A stretch of 64,000 bases of DNA from Ferribacterium limneticum (GCF_020510565.1 NZ_CP075189.1:929501-993500), one strand, 5' to 3'; positions 17,066-27,761 are shown, counted from the first letter of the stretch. Program-made: numbers and translations. Notes: generated by a model from the letters alone, not told the origin.

Positions 17066-20000
17066 GTGAACGGAACTGTACAAACCAGGTTCAAGAAACG
17101 CGCAGCTGCACTCGCCGTTGCTTCTTGTCTTTCAATTTCCCCGTGGATTGCAGAGGCCGCCGGCCTGGGTAAACTCACGGTGTTGTCAGGTATTGGGCAG
17201 CCTTTGCGGGCCGAGCTTGATATCGGTGCGACAAAGGACGAACTGGGCGGGATGACCGCTCGTCTCGCGTCTCAGGATGTCTTCAAGCAGGCTGGCGTCG
17301 ATTTCGCCTCTGTTTTGCTGGACCTCCGGTTCACCGTCGAGAAGCGCCCCAATGGGCAGTCGGTGGTCAAGGTGAGTTCGTTCAAGCCAATCAACGAACC
17401 CTTCCTGGACTTTCTGGTCGAGCTGAACTGGCCGGCCGGACGTCTGGTCCGCGAATACACTTTCCTGCTTGATCCACCGGAAATGATGGCTTCCCAGTCG
17501 TCGCGCCCGGTTGCCGAGGCGCGGATCGTGGAGACGGTGCGCGGTGGCGGTTATGCTGGTGAGTCAAGGTCGGCACCCGTCAAGGCAGCGCCTGCACCCC
17601 GTCCGGCTCCAGCTCCAAAGCTTGCGGCCGAGCCCAAGCCAAAGCCGGAGAGCACCGGGGGGCATGTTGTGAAGCAGGGCGAAACGCTGCGCAAAATCGC
17701 TGCCGAAAACAAATACGAAGGTGTTTCCCTCGAACAGATGCTGATCGGCTTGTTCCAGCGTAATCCGGACGCGTTCGTAGCCCAGAATGTCAATCGCCTT
17801 AAAGCGGGCGCCATTCTGAATATTCCAGAACAGTCGGAGGTCGAGTCAGTTTCGCCGGCTGAAGCAAGAAAAGTCTATGTCGCCCATGCGCGTGACTGGA
17901 ATGACTATCGGCAAAAGCTGGCTGCATCCACGGCCAAGATGCCGGTAGCGGCGGATGTCGCTGCGACCCAGACCAGCGCCGGAAAAATCACGGCCAAGGT
18001 AGAAGAGAAGGCCGCGCCGGCCGAGCAGTCGAAGGATCAGGTCAAAGTAGCGCGTACCGACCCGGCAGCCAAGGGTGTTGCCGCTGGCAAGGCAGCCGAG
18101 ACGGCCGATCAGTTGGCCAAGGACAAGGCGCTCAAGGAAGCGCAGGATCGTCTGCAGACGCTGGAAAAGAACGTCAATGAGTTGCAAAAACTTCTGGAGA
18201 TGAAGAACCAGAAGCTGGCTGAGTTGCAGCAACCGCCTGCCAAGAAGGAAGAGCCCAAGGCGGTTGAGGCGGTGAAGCCTGTCGAGGCGCCCAAGCCGGT
18301 CGAGCCGAAGGTTGCGGAGGCCCCCAAGCCTGTCGAGCCGCCGAAGGTACCCGAGGCTGCCAAGCCTGTTGAGCCAGTCAAGCCGGTCGAACCACCAAAA
18401 CCCGTCGAAGCTCCGAAGCCGGAGGCGCCGAAGGTGGTGGCTCCTGTGCCGACCCCTGAGCCCGAACCCGAGCCGGGTTTCGTCGACTCCTTGCTCGAAG
18501 ATCCGCTTCCGCTGGTTGGCGGCGGCGGAGTTCTTGCCCTGCTGGCCGGTTTTCTCCTGTACAACCGTCGGCGCGCCAGGAGCGCGTCTGTTGAAACGAC
18601 GGCGCTGCCGATGCCGTCCAGCCTTGGTCCCAATTCCGTATTCCGCATGACCGGTGGCCAGAGCATTGATACGGGCAATACCCCGCCGCAGACGGGTGAA
18701 TTCAGCCAGACTGGTCCGGGCACCATTGATACCGATGAGGTCGATCCGGTTGCCGAGGCCGATGTATACATGGCCTATGGCCGTGATACCCAGGCTGAGG
18801 AAATTCTTCTTGAAGCCTTGCAGAAGGATCCGCAACGCACGGCCATTCATGCCAAGTTGCTGGAAATCTACGCCAACCGTCACAGCGTCAAGCAGTTTGA
18901 AACGCTGGCAGGCGAGTTGTATGCGCAGACCGCCGGTGTTGGTCCGGATTGGGCAAAGGTAGCGCTGCTTGGTCTGGGTCTTGATCCGAACAATCCGCTG
19001 TATTCGGCTTCGCATGCCCAGTCTGCTCCGGAGGTATCGGCCGAGCCGGAAGCGCCAATGACCGCAGCGGCTGTTGATATTCCTGTCGATGTACCCACGA
19101 CGATGCCGGAGTCGCTGGCGACTTTCCCTGAACCGGAAGTGGAGCCTGAAGCAGAGGTCGTCCCTGCGGCGCTCGATCTGTCGGATGAATTCGTGGTCGA
19201 CACTCTGGTTCTCCCGAAAGAGCCGGAGCCGCAGGCCGAAAATGAGGCCGCAGCTGAGACGCTGGACCTCGGGCCGGATGCAATGACCCTTGACTTTGAT
19301 CTTGGCGCGGAGACGATTGCTCCCGAGTTCAAGAGCCAATTGGCCGAAGATGCCGAGGCTGAGCCGTATACCGATACCGTGGTTTCGGTGAACGATTCGG
19401 ATGCGCTCGATTTCGATCTGGGTGGCGAGATAGCCCCAGCGGTCGTCGAAGCAACCCCGCCCGAAGAGCCGAGCGATGCCGGCCTGGATCTTGATTTCAA
19501 CGTTGCTGAGCAAGCGCTGGTTGAAGAAGAGCCGGCTGCGTCGACGCCTGACTTTTCTCCGGATGGCACCCTGGTCATGCCGGCGGCGGTCGCCGAAATG
19601 GCCGGCGATCTTGATGTTGGCTTGGGCACCTGGGTTGGTGGAGAAGAGTTGCCCGAAGAGCTCCGCCCCGAGGTTCCGCATCAGGACGAGCCGCAGGTTG
19701 TTGAATTTGGTCACGATGCGGATGCCGCGATGTCCAGGACTGTGGTTAATCAGATGCCCGGCACGGATACACTGATCGATTCCAATATCCTTAATTTTGG
19801 CGGTGATGATGACAATGCCAAGTTGGCAGACACCGTGGTCAATGCCGGTATTGTTGATAGCGACTCGCTGGAGTTCGATGTCAAACTGACGGATTCGATG
19901 TTCTTGGGCCAGCCCATGGGAACGCAGGAGTTTGATATCGGTTCGATCAATCTTGATCTTTCCACACCGCCGGAAGCCGCGCCGCCTGAAGTAAGTGCCG

Positions 20001-20236
20001 AGCCGGCTGAAATGGCGCCGCTTGATGCGCCGTCGGCTGAGGCGGCTGTTTCGGAAGAGGCGCCGGTGCACAATGAGCATTGGGAAGAGGTCAATACCAA
20101 GCTCGACCTGGCCAAGGCCTATGAAGAGATGGGCGATCTTGAAGGCGCTCGCGAACTGCTGCAGGAAGTGGTGGGCGAGGGGTCAGTTGATCTGGTTGAA
20201 CAGGCTCGGACGATACTCGGCCGCATAGGCGGGTAG
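17066..20236 (+). CDS. fimV: FimV-like peptidoglycan-binding hub protein
   Basis: A 1056-residue protein with a signal peptide, then the FimV N-terminal domain (LGKLTVLSGIGQPLRAELDI) and a LysM-type region (GGHVVKQGETLRKIAAEN) near residue 195. A coiled-coil and long Pro/Lys/Val/Glu repeats (KPVEAPKPVEP) precede one membrane helix around residue 485. A TPR-like segment and a very acidic region follow, and the C-terminus (TKLDLAKAYEEMGDLEGARE) is the conserved FimV cytoplasmic motif. FimV organises type IV pilus and polar functions, which fits the MSHA cluster 12 kb away. The start is GTG at 17066. Confidence 0.93.
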   Translation: MNGTVQTRFKKRAAALAVASCLSISPWIAEAAGLGKLTVLSGIGQPLRAELDIGATKDELGGMTARLASQDVFKQAGVDFASVLLDLRFTVEKRPNGQSVVKVSSFKPINEPFLDFLVELNWPAGRLVREYTFLLDPPEMMASQSSRPVAEARIVETVRGGGYAGESRSAPVKAAPAPRPAPAPKLAAEPKPKPESTGGHVVKQGETLRKIAAENKYEGVSLEQMLIGLFQRNPDAFVAQNVNRLKAGAILNIPEQSEVESVSPAEARKVYVAHARDWNDYRQKLAASTAKMPVAADVAATQTSAGKITAKVEEKAAPAEQSKDQVKVARTDPAAKGVAAGKAAETADQLAKDKALKEAQDRLQTLEKNVNELQKLLEMKNQKLAELQQPPAKKEEPKAVEAVKPVEAPKPVEPKVAEAPKPVEPPKVPEAAKPVEPVKPVEPPKPVEAPKPEAPKVVAPVPTPEPEPEPGFVDSLLEDPLPLVGGGGVLALLAGFLLYNRRRARSASVETTALPMPSSLGPNSVFRMTGGQSIDTGNTPPQTGEFSQTGPGTIDTDEVDPVAEADVYMAYGRDTQAEEILLEALQKDPQRTAIHAKLLEIYANRHSVKQFETLAGELYAQTAGVGPDWAKVALLGLGLDPNNPLYSASHAQSAPEVSAEPEAPMTAAAVDIPVDVPTTMPESLATFPEPEVEPEAEVVPAALDLSDEFVVDTLVLPKEPEPQAENEAAAETLDLGPDAMTLDFDLGAETIAPEFKSQLAEDAEAEPYTDTVVSVNDSDALDFDLGGEIAPAVVEATPPEEPSDAGLDLDFNVAEQALVEEEPAASTPDFSPDGTLVMPAAVAEMAGDLDVGLGTWVGGEELPEELRPEVPHQDEPQVVEFGHDADAAMSRTVVNQMPGTDTLIDSNILNFGGDDDNAKLADTVVNAGIVDSDSLEFDVKLTDSMFLGQPMGTQEFDIGSINLDLSTPPEAAPPEVSAEPAEMAPLDAPSAEAAVSEEAPVHNEHWEEVNTKLDLAKAYEEMGDLEGARELLQEVVGEGSVDLVEQARTILGRIGG

Positions 20237-20278
20237 AATTCAGGCTTGTGATCGGCACATGGCCCCGCAAGGGGCCGT

Positions 20279-20893
20279 GTGCATTTCGGGGGCCCGGTTT
20301 TGCATCCTTCTTGCGCATTGATCATCTGGCTGGCGGCGGTTATCGGCGTGCAGTTCGTCGGCTATGCCGGCCTGCTCCTGCTGGTTGCGGCGGCGGTGCT
20401 GCTGACGCCGGCACTGACTGGCCGCTGGTTGGCTTACGTCTGGCGGGCCCGCTGGTTGTTGCTGACCCTCTGGCTGATTCTGGCCTACAACACGCCGGGC
20501 GAAGCAATACGCGACATGGCCTGGGCGCCAACCTTTGAAGGCATGGCCGAAGCCAATCTGCAGGCCGCCCGCCTAGTGGCGATGCTGGCCTGTCTGGCCT
20601 GGCTGTTCCTCCGTCTCGGCCACGAAGGGATGATCACCGGTCTGTGGGGGCTGCTGCAGCCGGTTCGTGCCTTGGGCTTTGATGTCGAGCGGGTTGTCGT
20701 CCGTCTGTCGCTGGTTCTCGAAAATCTTCAGGAGCCGCCGAAAAAAGGTGCCTGGAAGCAGATGCTGGCGGCCCAGCCGTCGGTATCGACCGGGCAGGAG
20801 TCTCTGCATCTGAGTTTGGCGCCATGGCATCTGCGCGACAGCTTGCTGGTGGTGGCCTCTGGCCTTGGCTTGATGGGAGCGGCATTGTTGTGA
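20279..20893 (+). CDS. EcfT/CbiQ-like membrane protein, orphan
   Basis: About 200 residues with four to five membrane helices. The region from LQAARLVAMLACLAWLF to GLLQPVRALGFDVERV and VVRLSLVLENL resembles the coupling-helix part of EcfT/CbiQ energy-coupling transporters, but the Ala-Arg-Gly signatures are weak and no ATPase or substrate subunit lies nearby. The start is uncertain: GTG 20279 or TTG 20300 (MHPSCALIIW). Its stop overlaps the GTG start of truA (GTGA), so the two are coupled. It interrupts the usual fimV-truA adjacency of betaproteobacteria. Confidence 0.65.
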   Translation: MHFGGPVLHPSCALIIWLAAVIGVQFVGYAGLLLLVAAAVLLTPALTGRWLAYVWRARWLLLTLWLILAYNTPGEAIRDMAWAPTFEGMAEANLQAARLVAMLACLAWLFLRLGHEGMITGLWGLLQPVRALGFDVERVVVRLSLVLENLQEPPKKGAWKQMLAAQPSVSTGQESLHLSLAPWHLRDSLLVVASGLGLMGAALL

Positions 20894-21678
20894 GAGTTGC
20901 CTTGGGCATCGAATACTGCGGTACTGCCTTCCATGGCTGGCAAAGCCAGGCCGGGGGCGGCACCGTGCAGGATGCGCTGGAGTCGGCGCTGCGTGAAATT
21001 GCCGGCGTGCCGGTGGGTGTGATGTGTGCCGGACGGACCGATGCCGGCGTGCATGCGAGCCATCAGGTTGTGCATTTCGAAACTTCGGTCGAGCGTCCGC
21101 TGACCGCCTGGGTGCGGGGTGTCAATTCGAATTTACCGGCGGGTGTTGCTGTGCGCTGGGCGCAAGAGGTGGGCGATGAATTCCACGCGCGCTTCAGCGC
21201 CCGTGGCCGGCGTTACCGCTACCTGCTGCTCAATCGGCCGCAGAGGCCGGGTTTGTGGGCGGGGCGGGTCGGCTGGTTTCATGGAACGCTCGAACTGGCG
21301 GCGATGCAGGAAGCCTGCGGTCGACTGCTCGGCGAGCATGATTTTTCGGCTTTTCGCGCCGCGGGTTGCCAGGCCAAGTCACCGGTCAAGACGCTGTCGC
21401 GGGCCGAAGTCCGGCAGTGCGGCAATATGTTTGTCTTCGATTTTGAGGCCAGCGCCTTTCTGCATCACATGGTGCGCAATCTGGTCGGTACGCTGGTCTA
21501 TATCGGCAAGGAGGCGCAATCGCCGGGCTGGATTGACGAATTGTTGCAGATGAAAGACCGCAAGCTGGCGGCGCCGACCTTTTCGCCGGATGGCCTGTAT
21601 TTCCGCGGCCCGATCTATGAACCGCACTGGGGGCTGCCCGATCCGGACGACGATTTTCTCGATGGGCTGCTGAAATGA
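20890..21678 (+). CDS. truA: tRNA pseudouridine(38-40) synthase
   Basis: A 262-residue protein that isomerises uridines 38-40 in tRNA anticodon stems. The catalytic Asp is in AGRTDAGVHASHQVVHF, and GRRYRYLLLNRPQRP, FLHHMVRNLVGTLVYIG and the C-terminal LYFRGPIYEP are conserved. The GTG at 20890 (VRVALGIEYCGTAFHGW) overlaps the upstream stop and gives the normal N-terminus; the longer in-frame extension is not supported. A copy of the dispersed repeat follows 14 bases after the stop. Confidence 0.95.
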   Translation: MRVALGIEYCGTAFHGWQSQAGGGTVQDALESALREIAGVPVGVMCAGRTDAGVHASHQVVHFETSVERPLTAWVRGVNSNLPAGVAVRWAQEVGDEFHARFSARGRRYRYLLLNRPQRPGLWAGRVGWFHGTLELAAMQEACGRLLGEHDFSAFRAAGCQAKSPVKTLSRAEVRQCGNMFVFDFEASAFLHHMVRNLVGTLVYIGKEAQSPGWIDELLQMKDRKLAAPTFSPDGLYFRGPIYEPHWGLPDPDDDFLDGLLK

Positions 21679-21691
21679 GTCAGGCAACAGC

Positions 21692-21728
21692 GATTTCAAT
21701 TTTGGCCGTTTTTTCCGGTTGACCGTAG
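21692..21728 (+). repeat. dispersed 38-bp repeat, copy 3 (sense)
   Basis: One of the best consensus copies: GATTTCAATTTTGGCC, a T-run, then CCGGTTGACCGTAGG. It occupies most of the truA-trpF gap, in the direction of transcription, and its end contributes to the trpF ribosome-binding region. Confidence 0.93.
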
Positions 21729-21741
21729 GAATGAAGAATTC

Positions 21742-22368
21742 ATGAAAACTCGGATCAAAATCTGTGGCCTGACCCGCGAAGAAGATGTCGACGCGGCGGT
21801 CGCGGCCGGTGCCGATGCGATCGGTTTCGTCTTCTACCCGCCCAGCCCGCGTTACGTCACCCCGCAGCGCGCTGCCGAGCTGGTCAAGCGGATTCCGCCT
21901 TTCGTCGACGTCGTCGGCCTCTTTGTTAACGAAGCGTCGGACGTCGTCCGCGCCGCCTGTGAAGCCCTGCCCATCAACGTCCTGCAGTTTCACGGCGACG
22001 AGGATGCCACCTATTGCCACCAGTTCGCCCGGCCCTATCTGCGGGCGGCACGGGTGAGGCCGGGGCTTGATCTGGTAGAATTCGCCGGCTCGTTTCCCGA
22101 CGCCCGGGGTCTGTTGCTGGATGCCTTTGTCGAGGGCTACGGTGGTGGCGGCCATGTCTTCGATTGGACGCTGATCCCGCCGAATCTCCCCTCGTATCTG
22201 GTGCTCTCCGGTGGCCTGACCGCAGACAACGTCGGCGATGCCGTGCGGCGCGTGCGCCCGGTGGCGGTCGATGTCTCCTCTGGTGTCGAAGCGAGCAAGG
22301 GAATCAAGGATCACTCGAAAATCGCTGCCTTCGTGGCGGCTGTACGGAAAGCCGATGAGTCAATATAA
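21742..22368 (+). CDS. trpF: phosphoribosylanthranilate isomerase
   Basis: A 208-residue TIM-barrel enzyme for the third step of tryptophan synthesis. [20 protein letters not shown] at the N-terminus holds the catalytic Cys7, and [14 protein letters not shown] and [14 protein letters not shown] are the phosphate-binding loops with the catalytic Asp. It is a stand-alone TrpF, as in most betaproteobacteria. It overlaps trpB by 14 bases, so the two are coupled. Confidence 0.97.
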   Translation: MKTRIKICGLTREEDVDAAVAAGADAIGFVFYPPSPRYVTPQRAAELVKRIPPFVDVVGLFVNEASDVVRAACEALPINVLQFHGDEDATYCHQFARPYLRAARVRPGLDLVEFAGSFPDARGLLLDAFVEGYGGGGHVFDWTLIPPNLPSYLVLSGGLTADNVGDAVRRVRPVAVDVSSGVEASKGIKDHSKIAAFVAAVRKADESI

Positions 22369-23554
22369 CTTCCCCGACGCCAAGGGCCATTTTGGCCCCT
22401 ACGGTGGCGTCTTCGTGGCCGAGACGCTGTTTGGCGCGCTCGATGAATTGAAGGAAGCCTACGCCGCTGCGCAGGCCGATCCGGCCTTCCGGGCCGAATA
22501 CGAATACGAGCTGAAGCACTTCGTTGGCCGTCCGTCGCCGATCTACCATGCCAAGCGCTGGTCCGAAATACTCGGCGGTGCGCAGATTTACCTCAAGCGC
22601 GAAGACCTCAACCACACCGGCGCCCATAAGGTTAACAACTGCATCGGTCAGGCCATGCTCGCAAAGCGCATGGGCAAGCCGCGGGTCATTGCCGAAACCG
22701 GCGCCGGCCAACACGGCGTCGCCACGGCCACCGTAGCCGCCCGCTACGGCATGGAATGCGTGGTTTACATGGGCAGTGAGGACGTCAAGCGCCAGGCGGC
22801 CAACGTCTATCGCATGAAACTGCTCGGCGCTACTGTCGTGCCGGTTGAATCCGGCTCCAAGACGCTCAAGGACGCGCTCAATGAAGCGATGCGCGACTGG
22901 GTGACCAACATCCACAACACTTTCTACATTATCGGCACGGTCGCCGGTCCGCATCCCTACCCGATGCTGGTCCGCGATTTCCAGAAAATCATCGGCGAGG
23001 AATGCCTGGTCCAGATGCCCGAAATGACCGGCCGTCAGCCCGATGCGGTGATCGCCTGTGTCGGCGGCGGTTCCAACGCGATGGGGATTTTCTACCCGTA
23101 CATCGATGTCGAGGGCGTGCGCCTGATCGGCGTCGAAGCCGCCGGTGACGGCATGGAAACCGGCCGCCACTCGGCTTCGCTGACCGCCGGCGTGCCCGGC
23201 GTGCTGCATGGCAACCGGACCTACCTGTTGCAGGACGAAGACGGCCAGATCATCGAAACGCATTCGATTTCGGCCGGTTTGGACTACCCCGGTGTCGGCC
23301 CGGAACACGCCTGGCTCAAGGATATCGGCCGCGCCGAATACCAGCCGATCGACGACAGCGAAGCGCTGGCCGCCTTCCATACGCTGTGTCGTATCGAAGG
23401 CATCATCCCGGCGCTCGAATCCAGCCATGCGCTGGCTTACGCCGCCAAACTGGCGCCGACGTTGCCGAAGGACAAGATTCTGCTGGTCAATCTCTCCGGC
23501 CGGGGTGACAAGGACATGCATACCGTGGCCGAAAAATCCGGGATCGTTTTCTGA
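22355..23554 (+). CDS. trpB: tryptophan synthase beta chain
   Basis: A 399-residue PLP enzyme. The PLP lysine lies in [14 protein letters not shown], and [14 protein letters not shown] binds the phosphate. It condenses indole with serine within the alpha-beta complex. ATG 22355 ([18 protein letters not shown]) is the standard start. Stop and trpA start overlap as TGATG. Confidence 0.98.
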   Translation: MSQYNFPDAKGHFGPYGGVFVAETLFGALDELKEAYAAAQADPAFRAEYEYELKHFVGRPSPIYHAKRWSEILGGAQIYLKREDLNHTGAHKVNNCIGQAMLAKRMGKPRVIAETGAGQHGVATATVAARYGMECVVYMGSEDVKRQAANVYRMKLLGATVVPVESGSKTLKDALNEAMRDWVTNIHNTFYIIGTVAGPHPYPMLVRDFQKIIGEECLVQMPEMTGRQPDAVIACVGGGSNAMGIFYPYIDVEGVRLIGVEAAGDGMETGRHSASLTAGVPGVLHGNRTYLLQDEDGQIIETHSISAGLDYPGVGPEHAWLKDIGRAEYQPIDDSEALAAFHTLCRIEGIIPALESSHALAYAAKLAPTLPKDKILLVNLSGRGDKDMHTVAEKSGIVF

Positions 23555-24360
23555 TGTCGCGCATAAAGACCGCTTTTGACCGGCTCAACGCCGAAGGCCG
23601 CAAGGCGCTGATTCCCTTCATTACCGCCGGTGATCCCGATGCCGCACTGACCCTGCCGCTCATGCAGGCGCTCGTCGAGGCCGGTGCCGACGTGATCGAA
23701 CTCGGCGTGCCGTTCTCCGACCCCATGGCCGATGGCCCGACCATCCAGCGCGCTTCCGAGCGCGCCCTGGCCAAGGGCATGACGCTGCGCAAGGTTATGC
23801 AACTGGTTGTCGAATTCCGCAAGACTGATGACAAGACGCCGGTCGTGTTGATGGGTTACGCCAATCCGATCGAGGCGATGGGCCTTGAGAAGTTTGCCGA
23901 GAAGGCCGCACAGTCTGGGGTCGATGGTGTTCTCGTCGTCGATTATCCGCCGGAAGAGGCGGCCAACTTTGGCGCCGCGATGAAGGCGCACGGCATGGAT
24001 CCGATCTTCCTGCTGGCCCCGACTTCCAACGCCGAGCGCATCGCCCAGGTGGCCGAAATTGCCAGTGGTTACGTCTATTACGTCTCGCTGGCCGGCGTAA
24101 CCGGTTCCGGTGCCCTGAATGTCGAGGCGGTGGCTGAGCGTCTGCCGCTGATCCGCGAAAAGACTGGCCTGCCGGTTGGTGTCGGTTTTGGCATCCGTGA
24201 CGCGTCGACCGCAGCACGCATTGCCGCTATCGCCGACGCCGTCGTTGTCGGCAGCCGGATTATCGAAGAAATTGAAAAATCGACGGCGGAAACAGCCTGC
24301 GCCAATGTGAAAGCCTTGGTTGCAGACATTCGTCGCGGTGTGGATGAGGTGAAAAAATGA
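23554..24360 (+). CDS. trpA: tryptophan synthase alpha chain
   Basis: A 268-residue TIM-barrel protein that releases indole from indole-3-glycerol phosphate. FITAGDPD and [20 protein letters not shown] (catalytic Glu and Asp) and the GVGFGI phosphate loop are present. It is coupled to trpB by start-stop overlap, and its stop overlaps the accD start (ATGA). Confidence 0.98.
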   Translation: MSRIKTAFDRLNAEGRKALIPFITAGDPDAALTLPLMQALVEAGADVIELGVPFSDPMADGPTIQRASERALAKGMTLRKVMQLVVEFRKTDDKTPVVLMGYANPIEAMGLEKFAEKAAQSGVDGVLVVDYPPEEAANFGAAMKAHGMDPIFLLAPTSNAERIAQVAEIASGYVYYVSLAGVTGSGALNVEAVAERLPLIREKTGLPVGVGFGIRDASTAARIAAIADAVVVGSRIIEEIEKSTAETACANVKALVADIRRGVDEVKK

Positions 24361-25226
24361 GCTGGCTGACCAAACTGCTGCCCCCCAAGATCAAGCGTGA
24401 GCAAGGCGCCCAGCGCCGCGGCAACCTGCCCGAAGGCCTGTGGAGCAAGTGCCCGTCCTGCGAGGCTGTGCTCTACGCGACTGATCTCGAAAACAACCTT
24501 CAGGTTTGTCCGAAATGCGGCCACCACAACCGGCTGAATGCCCGCCAGCGCCTCGAGGTCCTGCTCGATGCCGAGGGCCGTTTCGAGATCGGTGCCGAGG
24601 TGTTGCCGGTCGATAGCCTGAAATTCAAGGACTCCAAGCGTTACCCGGATCGTCTGATGGATGCCAACGAGTCGAGCGGTGAAAGCGATTCGCTGGTTGT
24701 CCTGCAAGGCGCCATCAAGACCATGCCGGTTGTCGCTGCTGCCTTCGAGTTCGACTTCATGGGCGGTTCGATGGGCTCCGTGCTCGGTGAGCGCTTCGTG
24801 CGCGGCGTGCAAACCGCCGTCGAGCACAAAATGCCCTTCATCTGCATCACGGCTTCCGGCGGTGCCCGCATGCAGGAAGGCCTGTTTTCGCTGATGCAGA
24901 TGGCCAAGACGACGGCGTCGCTGACCAAACTGTCCGAAGCCGGCCTGCCTTTTATCTCCATCCTGACCGACCCGACCATGGGCGGTGTTTCCGCCTCCTT
25001 CGCCTTTGTTGGCGATGTGGTGATTGCCGAGCCCAAGGCGCTGATCGGCTTTGCCGGCCCGCGCGTCATCGAGCAAACCGTCCGTGAAACGCTGCCGGAA
25101 GGCTTCCAGCGCTCCGAATTCATCATGGAAAAGGGTGCCATCGACATGATCGTCGACCGTCGCGAACTGCGCGATCAGGTCGCCCGCGTCCTGGCTCTTT
25201 TGCTCAAGTTGCCGGCCGCCGCTTGA
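24357..25226 (+). CDS. accD: acetyl-CoA carboxylase carboxyltransferase beta subunit
   Basis: A 289-residue subunit with the N-terminal zinc ribbon (CPSC at about residue 36 and CPKC 19 residues later) and the crotonase-like carboxyltransferase core ([24 protein letters not shown]). With AccA it transfers carboxyl from biotin to acetyl-CoA in fatty acid synthesis. Start overlaps trpA and stop overlaps folC, continuing the trp-acc-fol transcript. Confidence 0.97.
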   Translation: MSWLTKLLPPKIKREQGAQRRGNLPEGLWSKCPSCEAVLYATDLENNLQVCPKCGHHNRLNARQRLEVLLDAEGRFEIGAEVLPVDSLKFKDSKRYPDRLMDANESSGESDSLVVLQGAIKTMPVVAAAFEFDFMGGSMGSVLGERFVRGVQTAVEHKMPFICITASGGARMQEGLFSLMQMAKTTASLTKLSEAGLPFISILTDPTMGGVSASFAFVGDVVIAEPKALIGFAGPRVIEQTVRETLPEGFQRSEFIMEKGAIDMIVDRRELRDQVARVLALLLKLPAAA

Positions 25227-26533
25227 AGACATTAGAAGACTGGCTGGCCCATCTCGAAGGCCTGCACCCTAAGGGGCAGGCCGGCATCGAGCTAGGCCTC
25301 CATCGTATTCGCCTCGTCAAGGCGGCGTTGGGGCAGACGCAACACTGCCCGGTCATCGTCGTTGGCGGCACCAACGGCAAGGGCTCGACCTGCGCCTATC
25401 TCGAAAACATCATCGACCGCGCCGGCTACAAGGTCGGCTGCTATACCTCGCCGCATCTGCTGGCTTACAACGAGCGGGTGCGCCTGAACGGCAAATCGGT
25501 GAGCGACGAGGCCTTGTGCGCCGCCTTTGCTCGCGTTGAAGTGGCGCGCCAGCAGGCCGGCAACGTTGCGTTGACCTATTTTGAGTTCGGTACACTGGCC
25601 GCCTGGGAGGTTTTTGCCCAAGCTGGCGTTGAAGTTGCGATTCTCGAAGTCGGCCTTGGTGGCCGCCTCGATGCAGTCAACGCCTACGAACCCGATGTTT
25701 CCATCGTCACCACAGTGGCCCTTGATCACACCGACTGGCTGGGGCCGGATCGCGAGAGCATCGGCTTCGAAAAGGCCGGCATCTACCGCGCCGGCAAGCC
25801 GGCCTTGTGTGCCGACCCGAATCCGCCACAAAGCCTGCTCGACCATGCGGCAGCCATTGGCGCCGATCTGCGCCTGATCGGTCGCGATTTCGGCTTCGAG
25901 CGGCCGGCTGCCGAAACCAACGAAAACCGCCTGCAATGGCGCTGGTGGTGCCGCTCCGGTGGCCAGCTGATCAAGCGTGCGCTGGCCTATCCCGGCCTGC
26001 GCGGTCCGACCCAGCTCTACAACGCCGCGGTTGCCCTGGCCGCGCTCGATGCACTGGGCGACAAATTGCCGGTGACCATGCAGGCCATCCGCCCCGGGAT
26101 GATCGAAACCGAGCTGCCCGGGCGCTTTCAGGTCGTTCCCGGCAAGCCGGCTATCGTCCTCGATGTTGGCCACAACCCGCAGGCGATCAGGGTGCTGGCT
26201 GATAATTTGTCGAGTATGGGTTTTTTCGACCGGACCTTTGCCGTACTCGGCATGTTGAACGACAAAGATATCGTCGGCGCGCTGGCCCCCTTGAAGGACA
26301 AGGTTGATGTCTGGCATCTGGCGACACTGGCCGGGCTGCGCGGAACAACGGCCGAGACGCTGGCTGACATCATTGCCAAAACCGGGCTTGGTGGCGAGGT
26401 GGTTTGCCATGCCTCGGCACAGGTCGCCATGCAAGCCGCCAAGGGGCAGGCCGCTGAAAGTGATAGAATCCTCGCCTTTGGATCTTTCTACACGGTAGCC
26501 GGTGCGCTAGAAGCGCTTCGGAAAAGCCCATAG
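25223..26533 (+). CDS. folC: bifunctional folylpolyglutamate/dihydrofolate synthase
   Basis: A 436-residue Mur-ligase-family enzyme that glutamylates folates. The P-loop is [16 protein letters not shown] near residue 47, [11 protein letters not shown] and DHTDWLG follow in the ATPase domain, and LDVGHNPQA marks the C-terminal domain. The start is a TTG at 25223 that overlaps the accD stop (TTGA), which gives the usual start of the family. It is followed by the SPOR gene two bases after its stop. Confidence 0.95.
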   Translation: MKTLEDWLAHLEGLHPKGQAGIELGLHRIRLVKAALGQTQHCPVIVVGGTNGKGSTCAYLENIIDRAGYKVGCYTSPHLLAYNERVRLNGKSVSDEALCAAFARVEVARQQAGNVALTYFEFGTLAAWEVFAQAGVEVAILEVGLGGRLDAVNAYEPDVSIVTTVALDHTDWLGPDRESIGFEKAGIYRAGKPALCADPNPPQSLLDHAAAIGADLRLIGRDFGFERPAAETNENRLQWRWWCRSGGQLIKRALAYPGLRGPTQLYNAAVALAALDALGDKLPVTMQAIRPGMIETELPGRFQVVPGKPAIVLDVGHNPQAIRVLADNLSSMGFFDRTFAVLGMLNDKDIVGALAPLKDKVDVWHLATLAGLRGTTAETLADIIAKTGLGGEVVCHASAQVAMQAAKGQAAESDRILAFGSFYTVAGALEALRKSP

Positions 26534-26535
26534 TC

Positions 26536-27261
26536 ATGGACGACAACGACGCCCAGTTGCACCTCAAGAAACGCGCCCGCCGCCGTCTGGTCGGGGCGAT
26601 ATTCTTCGTATCCGTAGTCGCCGTGGTGCTGCCCATGGTGATGGATCACGAGCCGCGCCAGACCGTGCAGGATGTCGAAATCCGCATTCCGGGGCAGGAC
26701 GAAAAGCCGTTTGCCCCGAAGTTTGCCGTCGCCCCGGTTGCGAAGCCCAAGCCCGCCGAAGCGCCAGCTCTACCGCCTGTGGTCAGCACCGAGGCCGCCG
26801 TGGCGGAACCAGCGGTGAAGCCGACGGCCCGCGTTGTCGAGGTCGCCAAGGATGCCAAACCAGCCGAGAAACCTGTAGAAAAGCCGGCGGCAAAGCCGGA
26901 AAAAGCAGCCGAGAAACCGGCTGTCAAAGCCCCTGAAAAACCTGCCGAAAAGCCCAAGGCGGACGATGCCAAGCGGGCCGCTGCGATTCTGGCCGGTCAG
27001 CCGGCTGAAGCCAAGCCAGCGGCAAAAAATGGCGAATATCTGGTCCTGATCGGTGCCTTTTCCAACGAGGCGAATGTCAAGAGCCTGAAAGCCAAGCTCA
27101 GCGAGGAGGGGATCAAGACCTTCAGTGAGCCGCTCGATACGCCGCAGGGCAAGAAAACCCGTGTTCGCGCCGGCCCGTTTGCCAGTCGTGAAGCCGCCGA
27201 CAAGGCACTTGAAAAGATGAAACGGATCGGCGTCAGCGGAGTCGTTGCAGCCAAGCCATGA
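26536..27261 (+). CDS. SPOR-domain protein (DedD-like)
   Basis: A 241-residue inner-membrane protein. An N-terminal basic segment precedes one membrane helix (GAIFFVSVVAVVLPMV), then a long Pro/Ala/Lys linker with repeated EKPA units, and a C-terminal SPOR domain (GEYLVLIGAFSNEANVKSLK) that binds denuded glycan strands at the division septum. It sits in the conserved folC-dedD-cvpA-purF order. Stop overlaps the cvpA start by four bases. Confidence 0.93.
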   Translation: MDDNDAQLHLKKRARRRLVGAIFFVSVVAVVLPMVMDHEPRQTVQDVEIRIPGQDEKPFAPKFAVAPVAKPKPAEAPALPPVVSTEAAVAEPAVKPTARVVEVAKDAKPAEKPVEKPAAKPEKAAEKPAVKAPEKPAEKPKADDAKRAAAILAGQPAEAKPAAKNGEYLVLIGAFSNEANVKSLKAKLSEEGIKTFSEPLDTPQGKKTRVRAGPFASREAADKALEKMKRIGVSGVVAAKP

Positions 27262-27749
27262 CGTATTTTGATTACGTCGTGATCGGGATCGTCGTTGTGT
27301 CGCTGCTGTTTGGCTTGTGGCGCGGCGTGGTCGGCGAAGTCATCGCCCTGGCGGCCTGGGGCATCGGGATTTTTGCTGCGATCGAGTTCGGCGCCCCGGT
27401 CGGGAATTCGGTTTTTGCCGGCTTGAGCGATCCCGCCTTGCGGACGCTGGCCGGTTGTGTCGTGATCTTTGTCGGCATCCTGGTTTCGATGGCGGTGTTG
27501 AACATGGTGGTGCGTAGCATGGTCAAAGCATTGGGCCTGTCCGTGTCGGATCGCATTCTCGGCATGATCTTCGGGCTGATGCGCGGTGTGCTGGTGTGCA
27601 TGGTGCTGGTCGGGCTGGGGGGCATGACTTCGGCGCCGACGCAAGCGTGGTGGCGGAATGCAACGCTGGCAGCGCCTTTGGAAACCGTCGTTATGGCAGT
27701 CAAACCTTGGCTGCCTGACGATTTGGCAAAACGAATTCGATTTAGCTAA
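27258..27749 (+). CDS. cvpA: CvpA family inner-membrane protein
   Basis: A 163-residue protein with four membrane helices (DYVVIGIVVVSLLFGLWRGV at the start). CvpA proteins are implicated in colicin V export and envelope stress tolerance. The position directly ahead of purF is conserved across Proteobacteria and supports the name. Confidence 0.93.
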   Translation: MTYFDYVVIGIVVVSLLFGLWRGVVGEVIALAAWGIGIFAAIEFGAPVGNSVFAGLSDPALRTLAGCVVIFVGILVSMAVLNMVVRSMVKALGLSVSDRILGMIFGLMRGVLVCMVLVGLGGMTSAPTQAWWRNATLAAPLETVVMAVKPWLPDDLAKRIRFS

Positions 27750-27761
27750 GCAGGAAATACT

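Noticed and set aside
17125..17150. TTTCAATTTCCCCGTGG in the fimV signal region as a repeat copy
   Set aside because: Only the first few bases match and the GGTTGACC core is absent.
17846..20080. Long minus-strand open frame (744 codons) opposite fimV
   Set aside because: Shadow of fimV caused by GC-rich third positions and low-complexity repeats; no start signal or protein motif. Similar long antisense frames opposite leuC, mshG, the copper ATPase and dnaK were rejected for the same reason.
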